From: Paenibacillus chitinolyticus NBRC 15660
GTDB taxonomy: Bacteria; Bacillota; Bacilli; Paenibacillales; NBRC-103111
DNA: 64,000 bases
Direction of reading: 5' to 3'
Assembly: GCF_000739915.1 (NCBI RefSeq)
Contig: NZ_BBJT01000001.1
Location: forward strand, 124,001-188,000
Shown: positions 53,075 to 61,695 of the stretch, in pieces
How the letters are laid out: every line of letters starts with the position of its first letter
Numbering within the stretch: position 1 is the first letter of the stretch
Position numbers and translations under genes: made by a program
The notes under the pieces: generated by a model
What the model saw: only the letters and a program-made list of their open reading frames with translations
What the model was told of the DNA's origin: nothing
Databases searched by the model: none

Positions 53075-53911
53075 ATGAAGTGGCAGGGAAGAAGAGGAAG
53101 TTCAAACGTGGAAGACCGGAGGGGAGTCGGCGGTAAAACGCTCGTCGGAGGAGGGATCGGCGGGATCATTATCGTGCTCCTTATGACTCTGCTTGGCGGA
53201 AACCCCGGCGATTTGCTGAGTGATTTGACGGGAGCGGGCTCCGGATCAAACGCGCCTTACGAGGAAACGCAGCAGGAGAAAGAGCTTTCGCAGTTTGTCT
53301 CTGTTGTCCTGGCTGACACGGAAGACGTATGGACCGCCCAGTTTAAGGAGCGGGGCCTCGTTTATGAGAAGCCGACGCTCGTTTTGTATACGGACCAGGT
53401 GCAATCCGCTTGCGGAACGGCGGGTTCGTCAACGGGACCGTTTTATTGTCCGGGCGACCGCAAGCTATACATCGATCTAAGCTTCTATAACGAGCTTAAG
53501 CAGGAGTTTAAAGCGCCGGGGGATTTTGCCATGGCTTACGTAATCGCTCATGAAGTTGGACATCATGTGCAAACACTTCTCGGGACATCCGACAAGATTA
53601 TGCCGCTGCGCCAAAAGATGAGTGAAGCGGAATTCAATAAATATCTGGTCCGTTTTGAACTCCAAGCCGATTATTTCGCCGGCGTCTGGGCGCATCATGC
53701 CAAAGGGATGGATGTGCTTGAAGAAGGGGATCTGGAGGAAGCGTTAACGGCCGCCAGTGCGGTCGGGGATGATGCGATTCAGAAAAGAGCGCGCGGCTAC
53801 GTGGTTCCCGAAAGCTTTACGCACGGCACATCGGAACAAAGAAAATCCTGGTTCAGCAAAGGCTATCAATCGGGAAGAATAGAGGACGGAGATACTTTTT
53901 CGAGTAAGTAA
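53075..53911 (+). CDS. YpfJ-like neutral zinc metallopeptidase, membrane anchored
   Basis: A 278-residue protein of the YpfJ/KPN_02809 family. An N-terminal RRGSSNVEDRRG region and a membrane helix (about 30-48) anchor it; the catalytic domain follows with AYVIAHEVGHHVQ as zinc site and FELQADYFAGVWAHH carrying the third ligand region, plus the cysteine-containing SACGTAGSSTGPFYCPGD. GGGGAGG lies before ATG 53075. Its natural substrate is unknown. Confidence 0.93.
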   Translation: MKWQGRRGSSNVEDRRGVGGKTLVGGGIGGIIIVLLMTLLGGNPGDLLSDLTGAGSGSNAPYEETQQEKELSQFVSVVLADTEDVWTAQFKERGLVYEKPTLVLYTDQVQSACGTAGSSTGPFYCPGDRKLYIDLSFYNELKQEFKAPGDFAMAYVIAHEVGHHVQTLLGTSDKIMPLRQKMSEAEFNKYLVRFELQADYFAGVWAHHAKGMDVLEEGDLEEALTAASAVGDDAIQKRARGYVVPESFTHGTSEQRKSWFSKGYQSGRIEDGDTFSSK

Positions 53912-53947
53912 AATAATAAAAATATCTACAATCATTCAAATAAAAGG

Positions 53948-53979
53948 AAATATCCGTCACTCGGCAGATATTTTTGTTT
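53948..53979 (+). terminator. Probable intrinsic terminator
   Basis: AAATATC and GATATTT pair around a partly paired CG-rich loop, followed by TTTTTGTTTTT. Confidence 0.6.
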
Positions 53980-54076
53980 TTACGATCCACAAAGTTCCAA
54001 AGAACGGAATCGCATGAATCCCTCCGATTAGAGACATATTACCAATGCATCAAAGATATGAAATCGGAGGCGAATC

Positions 54077-54862
54077 ATGAAAAAGGTTACGATCGTTTTT
54101 GCTTTATTGACAATTTTCATCACGGTTTTTCCTTTAGATACCTTGGCGGCGGATGGAGGGAATAAGCCGTATCACTTCGGATTCAAAAAGAGCAAACAAG
54201 GGAAGCCTGCCTCCATTGATGAAGAAGGATTCAAGAGTATTTTGGAGAAACATGATGCGGTTTTTCTGGGGGATACCGGCAAAAAAGAACTTTATCTAAC
54301 TTTCGATAACGGGTATGAAAACGGGTGTACGCCTAAAATACTGGATGTATTAAAAGCGAAGCAGGTGCCCGCGGCATTTTTTCTAACCGGTCATTATGTC
54401 GAGGATAAGCCCGAATTGGTTAAGCGAATGACGGCAGAAGGTCATCTTATCGGCAACCATTCCTGGAGTCATCCGGACATGTCCCAAATCTCCGACGAGA
54501 AAATAAAGACCGAGCTGGACCGGGTCAAAAATGCCGTCGTCAATCTGACCGGGGTGCAAACGATGTCTTTCATGCGCCCGCCCCGTGGAATTTTCAGCGA
54601 CCGGGTGTTAGAGGTCAGCAAACAACACGGCTATATCAACGTATTTTGGTCGATTGCTTATAAAGACTGGGACGTCAGAGATCAAAAGGGCTGGAAATAT
54701 GCCTACGATAAAGTCATTGCCCAGCTTCATCCGGGCGCGGTCATTCTGCTGCACTCCATTTCAACGGACAATACGGATGCCTTGGACAAAATTATTGATG
54801 AAGCAAGAAAGCAGGGATACGAGTTCAAGAGTCTGGAAAGTGTAAACAAAAAAACGGAATGA
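54077..54862 (+). CDS. PdaA-like polysaccharide deacetylase (delta-lactam biosynthesis)
   Basis: A 261-residue secreted NodB-type deacetylase. Signal peptide (about 1-24), then YLTFDNGYENGCTPKILDVL, in which Asn replaces the second Asp of the usual TFDDG, as in Bacillus PdaA; HSWSHPD supplies the HxxxH metal site and RPPRGIFS the arginine motif. PdaA removes acetyl groups from N-acetylmuramate in spore cortex so that muramic-delta-lactam can form. GGAGG lies before the ATG. This gene supports a spore-forming host. Confidence 0.93.
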   Translation: MKKVTIVFALLTIFITVFPLDTLAADGGNKPYHFGFKKSKQGKPASIDEEGFKSILEKHDAVFLGDTGKKELYLTFDNGYENGCTPKILDVLKAKQVPAAFFLTGHYVEDKPELVKRMTAEGHLIGNHSWSHPDMSQISDEKIKTELDRVKNAVVNLTGVQTMSFMRPPRGIFSDRVLEVSKQHGYINVFWSIAYKDWDVRDQKGWKYAYDKVIAQLHPGAVILLHSISTDNTDALDKIIDEARKQGYEFKSLESVNKKTE

Positions 54863-54866
54863 AATC

Positions 54867-54907
54867 GACCAGAAATCAGCTTCTATGCGGAGCTGGTCTC
54901 TTTTTTT
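54867..54907 (+). terminator. Intrinsic terminator after PdaA-like gene
   Basis: GACCAG and CTGGTC enclose an AGCT-containing loop; seven T follow. Confidence 0.7.
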
Positions 54908-54990
54908 GTCACGGTCGCCGCCAAGCCCTGCGGGCCGTATACCTCGTAAGTGACGGACGACGAATCGCCGGGCACCGACACAGGAGCAGG
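54883..54990 (-). pseudogene. Possible C-terminal protein remnant
   Basis: A minus-strand frame reads PVSVPGDSSSVTYEVYGPQG and then LAATVTKKETSSA before a TAG at 54883. It has no start and is closed by a stop about 35 codons upstream. It looks like the tail of a deleted gene; family not recognised. Confidence 0.25.
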
Positions 54991-55175
54991 AGCTGAAAAG
55001 AGGGGGGACTAGCTCGATCTTGACCGAGCAGGCTGAACGACTGGATTCCCTGGTTAGCAAGAAGAATACGGATTCATGTAGAGACACTTCGTTCAGACGA
55101 AGTGTCTTAGTTTATGTAGACAGCTTGAAGAGGAGATTCTCTAATCCAAACCAGATGAAGAAGGAGAGAGCGCAG

Positions 55176-55916
55176 ATGAAAGGGAAAGTCGCCATTATAA
55201 CAGGTTCGAGCCGGGGAATCGGTGCCGCAGCAGCGAAGCTGCTTGCCGGACGCGGAGCCAAAGTCATCGTCAATTACGCGAGCAATGCTTCGGCTGCGGA
55301 GAACGTCGTTGCTTCCATACGGGAAAACGGAGGAGAAGCTGCGGCTTTGCAAGCGGATGCCCGCAATGCGGAGCAGATGAACGGGCTCGTGTCGGAAACG
55401 GCATCCCGCTTCGGGACGGTAGACATTCTGGTCCACAACGCCGGTATGAATTTTGTCCAGAAGTCCTTCGAAGACATGTCCTGGGAGGAGTTTATCCAGA
55501 AGACGAACGATGAGCTTCAAGCCGCTTTCGTCTCGACCAAAGCCGTACTGCCTTTTATGAAAAAACAGAAGTACGGGAAGCTCGTTTATGTGTCCAGCGC
55601 ACTCGGCAATCACGCGGCTCCGCTGTTCATATCGCACGGCACCTCCAAGGGAGCCTTAAACAGCTTTGTCCGGTATATTGCCCAAGAGTTCGGCGGCGCG
55701 GGCATCACCGCGAATATCGTCTCGCCCGGTATGGTGGATACGGATGCGACCGCTTCGATACCGGAAGCGTTCAAACAGCAGCAGGCGACGCGTTTACCAC
55801 TCGGAAGGATCGGCCAGCCTGCTGATATCGCCCGGGCGATTGCTTTTTACGCCAGCGAAGACAGCTCTTACTTGACAGGCACTTACCTACCAGTCAGCGG
55901 GGGCGGAGAAATGTAG
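55176..55916 (+). CDS. SDR-family oxidoreductase with His in place of the catalytic Tyr
   Basis: A 246-residue classical SDR similar to FabG: AIITGSSRGIGAAAAKLL (cofactor glycines), NAG, the catalytic Ser region YVSSALGNHA, and IVSPGMVDTD. At the position of the YxxxK active-site motif the sequence is HGTSK, so the tyrosine is replaced by histidine while the lysine stays. AAGGAGAG lies before ATG 55176; the longer frame upstream is not protein-like. A 10-bp hairpin (AGACACTTCG/CGAAGTGTCT, 55082-55107) sits in the leader. Enzyme activity is uncertain. Confidence 0.9.
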   Translation: MKGKVAIITGSSRGIGAAAAKLLAGRGAKVIVNYASNASAAENVVASIRENGGEAAALQADARNAEQMNGLVSETASRFGTVDILVHNAGMNFVQKSFEDMSWEEFIQKTNDELQAAFVSTKAVLPFMKKQKYGKLVYVSSALGNHAAPLFISHGTSKGALNSFVRYIAQEFGGAGITANIVSPGMVDTDATASIPEAFKQQQATRLPLGRIGQPADIARAIAFYASEDSSYLTGTYLPVSGGGEM

Positions 55917-55926
55917 CGGCATCCCC

Positions 55927-55957
55927 CAAAAAAGCCCCCGCCGGTTCGGCGGGAGCT
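55927..55957 (-). terminator. Intrinsic terminator downstream of the oleate hydratase relic
   Basis: GCCCCCGCC and GGCGGGAGC pair around GGTTC; the plus-strand A run at 55928-55933 gives a T run on the minus strand. It also borders the SDR gene from the other side. Confidence 0.8.
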
Positions 55958-55969
55958 TCTTGGAGCGGG

Positions 55970-56184
55970 CTATCTGACCATGGCCACCAACGAATCGAAC
56001 AGCACCTTCGCATGATGGTTCCCGTGGTACATCCCGGGAATCTTTTTGTCGATGTCGAGCAGTTTGTAGACAGCCGTTTGAGCCGTTCGGACGGAATATT
56101 CCACCGTGAACACGACATCGTCCGGTATTTAGGTAAAATGGCCGATAAAAGCGAAATTTTCCGAGTCATCCGTCAGGGCAGAGT
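55970..56184 (-). pseudogene. C-terminal relic of oleate hydratase
   Basis: Directly after the MFS stop, a minus-strand frame reads LTDDSENFAFIGHFT, an in-frame TAA, then IPDDVVFTVEYSVRTAQTAV and YKLLDIDKKIPGMYHGNHHA up to TAG 55970. This matches the C-terminus of oleate hydratase (myosin-cross-reactive antigen family). About 70 of some 590 residues remain, interrupted by a stop. The rest of the gene has been replaced by the MFS end, so a deletion joined the two. Confidence 0.75.
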
Positions 56185-57396
56185 TTACAACCCGGCTGCC
56201 GTCCGGTTCTTTCCGTTTTCCGTTCGCCGCACGCGGAATCCTAAGCCCGCAAATCCTGCCAGCAAACAAAGCGCGCCTCCCGTAATAAACATGACCGGAA
56301 ACGAGAAGGAAGAAGCGACAGGTCCCATGGCCAAAGCCCCCAGCGAAAATCCGAGATCGGCGGCCCCGATAAAGAGACCGATCAGCAGCCCACGCGCAAA
56401 ATGCGGGACGGAGAAGGACACATAGGTCAGCAGCGCCGGGTACAGCAGAGCGAATGCGATGCCGTTAAAAACAGCCGCAGCCGCCAGCACGGCGGGTGAC
56501 AGGCTGGTTCCCAGAATCAGCGAGCCGAGGCTTGCCAAAGCGAGAGCGGGGAACAGAATCCGGCCGGGAAAGCTCCCGTCGGAAGGAATATACTTCCGGC
56601 CCGCAAACCGGGTCAAAACCAGCACAAGTGTCTGAATGAGGAAATAAAGCTCGGCAAATTTCAGACCTTGTTTCTCCAGATACAAGGGCAGGAAGGTGAA
56701 AATGGCGCCGTTGGCGACCGAGGCAAGAAGCATAACGGCGGAAGAGAGAAGCAGAGTCCGGCTTTTCCATACGCCTTTCCGGGAAAGAGGGCCCACTGCC
56801 GGATCATCCGGAATTTCTGCCGGGGGCGCAGCGGCTGACGGCTTCATTTGCCTGGAAAGTGACAGCCCGAACAGGAATATGCCCATACTCATCATAAACA
56901 ACGAACCGAAAATCCAGATCATCGGCAGCCAGTCTTTCAGAAGCAGTGCGATGGTAGGTCCGAATGTCGAGGGGATCATGGTCGCCAGGGAATAAAGGGA
57001 CAAGCCCTGCGCTCTCATTTTCTCGGAAAGCAGGTCCATCGTGATAATCTCCATGGCCGTGGAAAAGAAAGCCGCTACGATGCCTTGAACCGCCCGGACC
57101 AGCCCGAAAAGCCACAGGTTCGGAATGAAATAGCCCGCTAAAGAAACGGTGAAAAGAAGCAGCGCGAGCACAAATACTTTCCGGGTCCCGTACCGGTCGA
57201 TAACGGTTCCGGCAATGGGTCGGCAGATCATGGAGGCGAACATCGTCGTCCCCATGATAAGACCGATTTCCATTTCGCCGGCACCGGCCGTGATGGCATA
57301 GAAAGGAAGAATCATCAGCACCATGTAGACAATGCAGTAAAACAGAATTGTAACCGCATACACTTGCAGGGACCGGAAGGAATACGGATTATCCAT
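56185..57396 (-). CDS. MFS transporter, coupled to SbnA-like gene
   Basis: A 403-residue facilitator with 12 predicted helices; helix-2 loop reads RPIAGTVIDRYGTRKV. Its start overlaps the end of the SbnA-like gene by 8 nt, so translation is coupled. In staphyloferrin B clusters an MFS exporter (SbnD) accompanies SbnA, which suggests export of a product made from 2,3-diaminopropionate or a related amino acid; this is inference from context. AGGGAG precedes the ATG. Confidence 0.88.
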   Translation of the reverse strand: MDNPYSFRSLQVYAVTILFYCIVYMVLMILPFYAITAGAGEMEIGLIMGTTMFASMICRPIAGTVIDRYGTRKVFVLALLLFTVSLAGYFIPNLWLFGLVRAVQGIVAAFFSTAMEIITMDLLSEKMRAQGLSLYSLATMIPSTFGPTIALLLKDWLPMIWIFGSLFMMSMGIFLFGLSLSRQMKPSAAAPPAEIPDDPAVGPLSRKGVWKSRTLLLSSAVMLLASVANGAIFTFLPLYLEKQGLKFAELYFLIQTLVLVLTRFAGRKYIPSDGSFPGRILFPALALASLGSLILGTSLSPAVLAAAAVFNGIAFALLYPALLTYVSFSVPHFARGLLIGLFIGAADLGFSLGALAMGPVASSFSFPVMFITGGALCLLAGFAGLGFRVRRTENGKNRTAAGL

Positions 57397-58489
57397 GCCG
57401 GAACAGCTCCCTTGAGATCAGCCGGCTGGGGGAATCGAGCTGTTCGGCCAGCTCGGGTTTGTAGTTGGCCGTTTCGGCCGGATTTCTGCTGTAGGGAGGC
57501 AGCTCGCGGACGCGTACCTTCATTTCCTGAAGTCCGATATCCGTCAAAATTCCGCGTTCCTGCAGCCAGTCGTCATTATAGATGGTCGGCAGGTAACGTT
57601 CCCCGTTGTCGGAGGCGACGCAAACGATCCGCTTGCCCCTTCCCATGAGCTGCGCCAGCTTCCAGGCCGCGACCATGCCGGCTCCCGTCGAACCGCCGCC
57701 CAATATTCCTTCGTGCTTGGCAAGCACGCGGCACATGAGGAACGCATCCTCGTCCGGAACTTTGTAAATTTCGTCGATACGCCGCAAATCGTCCACATTG
57801 GTCGGGGTCCAGCTCAGTCCCATGCCGGGCAGAAGATAGGCGTGCGCCTTGCCGCCGAAAATGGTCGAACCGACCGCATCGACCGCAATTACTTTCACAT
57901 GCGGGGCGTATTCCTTGATGTAACGAGAAAGGCCTCCGATCTGACCGCCTGTGCTGACGGTGACGATGAGGGCATCAATCCCGTGACCACTTTGATCCAT
58001 CAGCTCTTTCGCCGTCTGAACATAATGGGCCTCCCCGTTCCACGGGTTGAAACACTGATCCGGCCGGAACGAGCCGGGAATTTCCCGGTGCAGCTTATTG
58101 GCCAGCGCGATCCGGGTCTTGTGATAGGACCCGCTGTCGTCCTGTTCGGTGACCACGATAACCTCCGCGCCGTACGCTTTCATCATGGCCAGATTGACGG
58201 GCGTCGTTTTCGGGTCTACCAGCACGATGACGCGATAACCCTTGGCCGCGCCGATCATGGCCAGCGAGATGCCGAAATTACCCGAAGACGATTCGATAAG
58301 CGTGCCGCCGGGGCGCAGCCAGCCTCTTCTTTCCGCCTCTTCGATAATATAAAGCGCGGGACGATCCTTGATGCTTCCGCCGGGATTGGTACGCTCCATT
58401 TTCAAATAAATTTCCGAATCCGCCGACTCGACAAGACGGTTTAACCGTATAAGTGGTGAATTGCCGATCGTATCGAGAATCGTAGACAT
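57389..58489 (-). CDS. SbnA-like PLP-dependent cysteine synthase homologue
   Basis: A 366-residue fold-type II PLP enzyme. MSTILDTIGNSPLIRLNRLV is the family start; NPGGSIKDRPALYIIEEAER holds the PLP lysine and ESSSGNFGISLAMIGAAKGY the phosphate loop neighbour; GGGSTGAGMVAAWKLAQ is near the C-terminus. The length (with a ~50-residue C-terminal extension) and sequence resemble SbnA, which makes N-(1-amino-1-carboxy-2-ethyl)-glutamate from O-phosphoserine for 2,3-diaminopropionate. The partner SbnB is not in the neighbourhood. GGAGG lies 8 nt before ATG 58489. The alternative is a CysM/CysK variant. Confidence 0.85.
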   Translation of the reverse strand: MSTILDTIGNSPLIRLNRLVESADSEIYLKMERTNPGGSIKDRPALYIIEEAERRGWLRPGGTLIESSSGNFGISLAMIGAAKGYRVIVLVDPKTTPVNLAMMKAYGAEVIVVTEQDDSGSYHKTRIALANKLHREIPGSFRPDQCFNPWNGEAHYVQTAKELMDQSGHGIDALIVTVSTGGQIGGLSRYIKEYAPHVKVIAVDAVGSTIFGGKAHAYLLPGMGLSWTPTNVDDLRRIDEIYKVPDEDAFLMCRVLAKHEGILGGGSTGAGMVAAWKLAQLMGRGKRIVCVASDNGERYLPTIYNDDWLQERGILTDIGLQEMKVRVRELPPYSRNPAETANYKPELAEQLDSPSRLISRELFRHG

Positions 58490-58516
58490 TATCCATACCT
58501 CCTCCAAAGTTGAGAT

Positions 58517-59068
58517 CTAGCCTGCGGCTTCCGCCTTTTTACGTTTGCTTTTGCGTATCGACCCCGCTTTCAGAACACGGATGGAAAGGACAATGCCGGT
58601 GGCGGTCAGAAACATAATGGAAATGGCCGCGATATCGACGAACCACGTAATATCTTTGCCGTACAGCTCGCCGAAATGCAGATCCCGGACGAAATTGTTG
58701 ACATTGTTTACTTCCTTGCGAATCACATTCCCGTACAGGTCGATGACATAGAGGGTCTGATCGTCGTCGCGCAGCCGGACTTTGTAATCTCCCGCCGTTC
58801 CGTGATGGCCGTCTCCCAGCGTATGGTTCATGACGAGCCGGGCCTGCGAGAGATCAAAAGCGCCGGATTGGCTCGCTTTCAAAACGGCTTCGGCCACATT
58901 CAATGGCTGCTGACCGGTGCTCGAAGCCGCGGGGGCTTCGTAGGTTTGTACCTGCTTGTTAAAACCCATGGAGCTTGTGTGGACCAGAAGAATGCCTGTT
59001 AGCGCTTCCACAAAAATAAATATCGACGCGATCAACCCTACCCACAAATGGTATTTACGTGTTTTCAT
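58517..59068 (-). CDS. PepSY-associated membrane protein
   Basis: A 183-residue protein with a first helix (KYHLWVGLIASIFIFVEALTGILL), an external PepSY-like domain (about 60-140, VRLRDDDQTLYVIDLYGNVI) and a second helix (about 145-168) before a basic tail. This is the short two-helix PepSY_TM form (PiuB relatives often tied to iron uptake). GAGGAGG lies before ATG 59068. It is 27 nt upstream of the SbnA-like gene and likely the first gene of that operon. No clear Fur box was seen upstream. Confidence 0.85.
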   Translation of the reverse strand: MKTRKYHLWVGLIASIFIFVEALTGILLVHTSSMGFNKQVQTYEAPAASSTGQQPLNVAEAVLKASQSGAFDLSQARLVMNHTLGDGHHGTAGDYKVRLRDDDQTLYVIDLYGNVIRKEVNNVNNFVRDLHFGELYGKDITWFVDIAAISIMFLTATGIVLSIRVLKAGSIRKSKRKKAEAAG

Positions 59069-59296
59069 GAATGTCTTTCTTCCTCCTCTTTTGTATATGC
59101 GGAATTCCGTAAACCAATTATATCCATCAATGTGAAAATTAACATGACTCAACTGGGCTATATAGGAGAGTATATTTTGCCGAAATATCGGATTATGTGG
59201 GGAAAAAAGTCAAAATTATGCACATTTTCAGATCAAAAAGTCAACGGAGTTCCTGGAAAACCGTCCATGCCTTTTTTAAGATAGAGAAAGGTGCTC

Positions 59297-59724
59297 ACTT
59301 CCTGTACCTGCCGGTCATCTCGACCTCTACAACAACGAGGCAGTTGCCTTCCGAATCAGTTGGCATAACAACCTGAAACTCGTCCTGAACACTGTCAAAG
59401 CGGCCGTACATAGACGCAAAGTCACGAAGTTCTTGCTGCATAGTGAGTAAGGCTTTCAGTATACCTATAAGCACTATCATGCGCTCTTAAAGCGCAAAAC
59501 GATGAAAACGAGTATGTCACGCAAGGGAAGCTGCTGGAATAACGCCTGCGTTGAAAGCTTCATCGGGCACCTCAGGACGGAATGCCTCCGCCTCCATACC
59601 TTTTCGTCCGAGGTTCAACTCACGGAAGCAGTTGAACGTTACATCTATTTTTACAACCACGAGCGTTTTCAAGAAAAAAATAAGCAACCTTAGTCCGGTG
59701 GAGTACCGGATTAAGGTTGCTTAG
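59297..59724 (+). pseudogene. IS3-family transposase (OrfB) 3' relic
   Basis: The plus strand reads like the end of an IS3/IS150-type OrfB: DLYNNEAVAFRISWHNNLKL, LLHSE then a stop where HSDQG is normal, GFQYTYKHYHALLKRKTMK, SMSRKGSCWNNACVESFIGH and YIYFYNHERFQEK, then a frameshift to NLSPVEYRIKVA and TAG at 59722. The catalytic glutamate region (CVESF) survives but the D residues and the 5' half are gone. The right end TGTCCACTTGAAGGGGGTAA at about 59745-59765 is probably the old terminal repeat. Confidence 0.85.
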
Positions 59725-59805
59725 GAAAAGCTTTTTAAGGCTGTCCACTTGAAGGGGGTAACTTCAATGTGCGGCAGTCTTTGCTGCGTGATCGGCCGGA
59801 GCGAG

Positions 59806-60342
59806 TCAGTCTTCCCGGCTTCTCGTATATAGATTTAAAGGCGGTGAAGAAGGGCCGGAATCGGCGTCTTCCCCGCTGCTCAGCGTGCCTGCGAATGTAA
59901 AACGCAGCTTTTGCAAAACTTTGATCGAATTGACGTTTTCAGGCTCGACTTTAGCTTCGATGAGGTTCATTCCAAGCTCGCCGAACGCGTATGCAAGCAG
60001 GCATCCGATCGCCTCGGGCGCGTAGCCTTTTCCCCAGAAAGCAGGGTCCAGGTCATAGCCGATTTCCGCTTTGCGCTGTCCGTAATCGAGTTCATTGAAC
60101 CCGCAGGAACCTATAATGGCATCCGCTTCCTTCTCGATGACCGCATAGCGGACAGCCTTGTTTTCCAGGGCCAGTCCGTTCAGAAAGGCGATCATATCCG
60201 CTGCCTGTTTAACCTCCGTGAACGGGTCGATATTCATAAATTTCGTTACGTCGGGAGAAGACCAGATCTCGAAGAGACGGGGGGCATCCGCTTCCGTCAA
60301 GGTCCGCAGTAGGAGTCTTTCCGATTCCAGGTTGTCTTTCAT
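59806..60342 (-). CDS. GNAT-family acetyltransferase (RimJ/RimL type)
   Basis: A 178-residue acetyltransferase. SERLLLRTLTEADAPRLFEI is the typical start, YDLDPAFWGKGYAPEAIGCL the acetyl-CoA-binding motif and VEPENVNSIKVLQKLRFTFA the closing strand. Targets could be ribosomal proteins or small amines. GGAGG lies 11 nt before ATG 60342; TTG 60345 is an alternative. It follows the IS relic with no shared operon. Confidence 0.92.
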   Translation of the reverse strand: MKDNLESERLLLRTLTEADAPRLFEIWSSPDVTKFMNIDPFTEVKQAADMIAFLNGLALENKAVRYAVIEKEADAIIGSCGFNELDYGQRKAEIGYDLDPAFWGKGYAPEAIGCLLAYAFGELGMNLIEAKVEPENVNSIKVLQKLRFTFAGTLSSGEDADSGPSSPPLNLYTRSRED

Positions 60343-60498
60343 CAATAACTCTACCTCCAGTTTTATTTATCTTCGGCGGGTTCAAGTATTGATATCTGCG
60401 CATAATTCAGTCCTTCCTCTATGTAGATTTATCCAGTATACCTCAATGCTGGGCTTTCTGCACGAGTCGGACTTAAAGGCCCGGAATAGAAAAGGCTG

Positions 60499-61212
60499 TC
60501 ACTTTGCATCGTGAAAAACAAGTCCCAGGCTGTAGCGCGTGCCCGTCGTTACTGTGCTTACGCCATGCCGGAGCGTAGTTTTGTAGTACCCCCTGGAGCC
60601 GGACACCGGACGATGGGTCGTCGGGAAAATCAGACCCTCGCCGCGCTCCAGCGTAAGGACATGTCCTCTGCTCTGCGCGCGAGGCCGCTGTTCCACCAGC
60701 AGAAATTCTCCGCCGGTGTAATCCTGCTCTCTCTGATTCAGCGCAAACACGACCTGGAAGGGGAAGAACACGCTTCCGTATACATCCTGATGCAGGCAAT
60801 TGTAGCCTCCGGCTTCATACTTGAGGATGAGCGGGGTCGGGCGTGTTTGTTCCTCCCGGCGGCATTGTTCCAAAAACCCGGATAACGAGTCCGGGTACAA
60901 GGTCTCTTTGTCCAACCGCTTCAGCCAGGAGTTTGCGATGTCCGCCAGCGGCGGATAAAACGCTTCGCGCATCTCCCGAATCACATCCGGAAGGGGGGCG
61001 CGATAATATTTGTACTCGCCGAGTCCGAAACGGTACCGGGCCATGTTGATCGTGCTGCGGTAAAGCTGCTCTTCTCCGTAACCGCCGATAAGCTCTTCGC
61101 ATTGCGAGGATTCGAGCATAGGAGGGAGCTTCGCATATCCGTGCTCGTCCAAAGACAGCCGGATCGAATCCCAGTCCAGCCCGGCGATCCGACAGGCGAT
61201 GTTATCCGGCAT
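60499..61212 (-). CDS. 2-oxoglutarate/Fe(II)-dependent oxygenase
   Basis: A 237-residue prolyl-hydroxylase-like dioxygenase. His141 and Asp143 (NCLHQDVYG) with His216 (LRHGVSTV) would bind Fe(II), and Arg226 (TTGTRYSLG) the 2-oxoglutarate. GGEFLLVEQRPRAQSRGHVL is the characteristic central part of this uncharacterised bacterial branch. GGAGGAGGG precedes ATG 61212. Substrate unknown; family members modify proteins, nucleic acids or small molecules. Confidence 0.9.
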   Translation of the reverse strand: MPDNIACRIAGLDWDSIRLSLDEHGYAKLPPMLESSQCEELIGGYGEEQLYRSTINMARYRFGLGEYKYYRAPLPDVIREMREAFYPPLADIANSWLKRLDKETLYPDSLSGFLEQCRREEQTRPTPLILKYEAGGYNCLHQDVYGSVFFPFQVVFALNQREQDYTGGEFLLVEQRPRAQSRGHVLTLERGEGLIFPTTHRPVSGSRGYYKTTLRHGVSTVTTGTRYSLGLVFHDAK

Positions 61213-61384
61213 GTTCGATCCCTCCTCCGGCGCAAAAGCCGTCATTTCCGATTCCATCTGAATCTGAACGGAGGACGGTGCCTGTATACCCGGGCTTCAG
61301 GGGTGAATCGTAAAGCGAAACGGAAACTTCATTTCGTAATGGCCTAAGTGCCCGGTAAAAGACAGAGCCGCAGGAATAGTTCAT
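61202..61384 (-). CDS. Possible small ORF overlapping the oxygenase start
   Basis: A 60-codon frame from ATG 61384 with AAAGGA about 9 nt upstream ends 11 nt inside the oxygenase gene, an arrangement that would couple translation. The product (SVFYRALRPLRNEVSVSLYD, then SDGIGNDGFCAGGG) has no recognised family and may be chance. The rest of the 480-nt region up to the EamA start shows only small GC-rich palindromes. Confidence 0.25.
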   Translation of the reverse strand: MNYSCGSVFYRALRPLRNEVSVSLYDSPLKPGYTGTVLRSDSDGIGNDGFCAGGGIEHAG

Positions 61385-61695
61385 GTCGCAAAATCCTTTC
61401 TTTCGGTTATTAAAAGGGGGCGGTAATCGGGCTTTCTGAACAAAGTATACCTCTGTCCGGTCATTTACGTACCCGTTCCCGAATGAAACCGCAAGATAAT
61501 GAAATTCGGACGTTGTGAGCGAATTGCTGCGGAAAACGACCCGGCATCCTGGGGAAATCAAATGCCGGCGTAACCCGGACGCAGCAGCGGACAGAAAAAG
61601 CTTACCCGGAACCGGGTATACAGCCGGCGGTATTAAAGGCTATTATGACTATACAGATGATAGACATTACAAACATGACTCGGAGGAAACGAACG

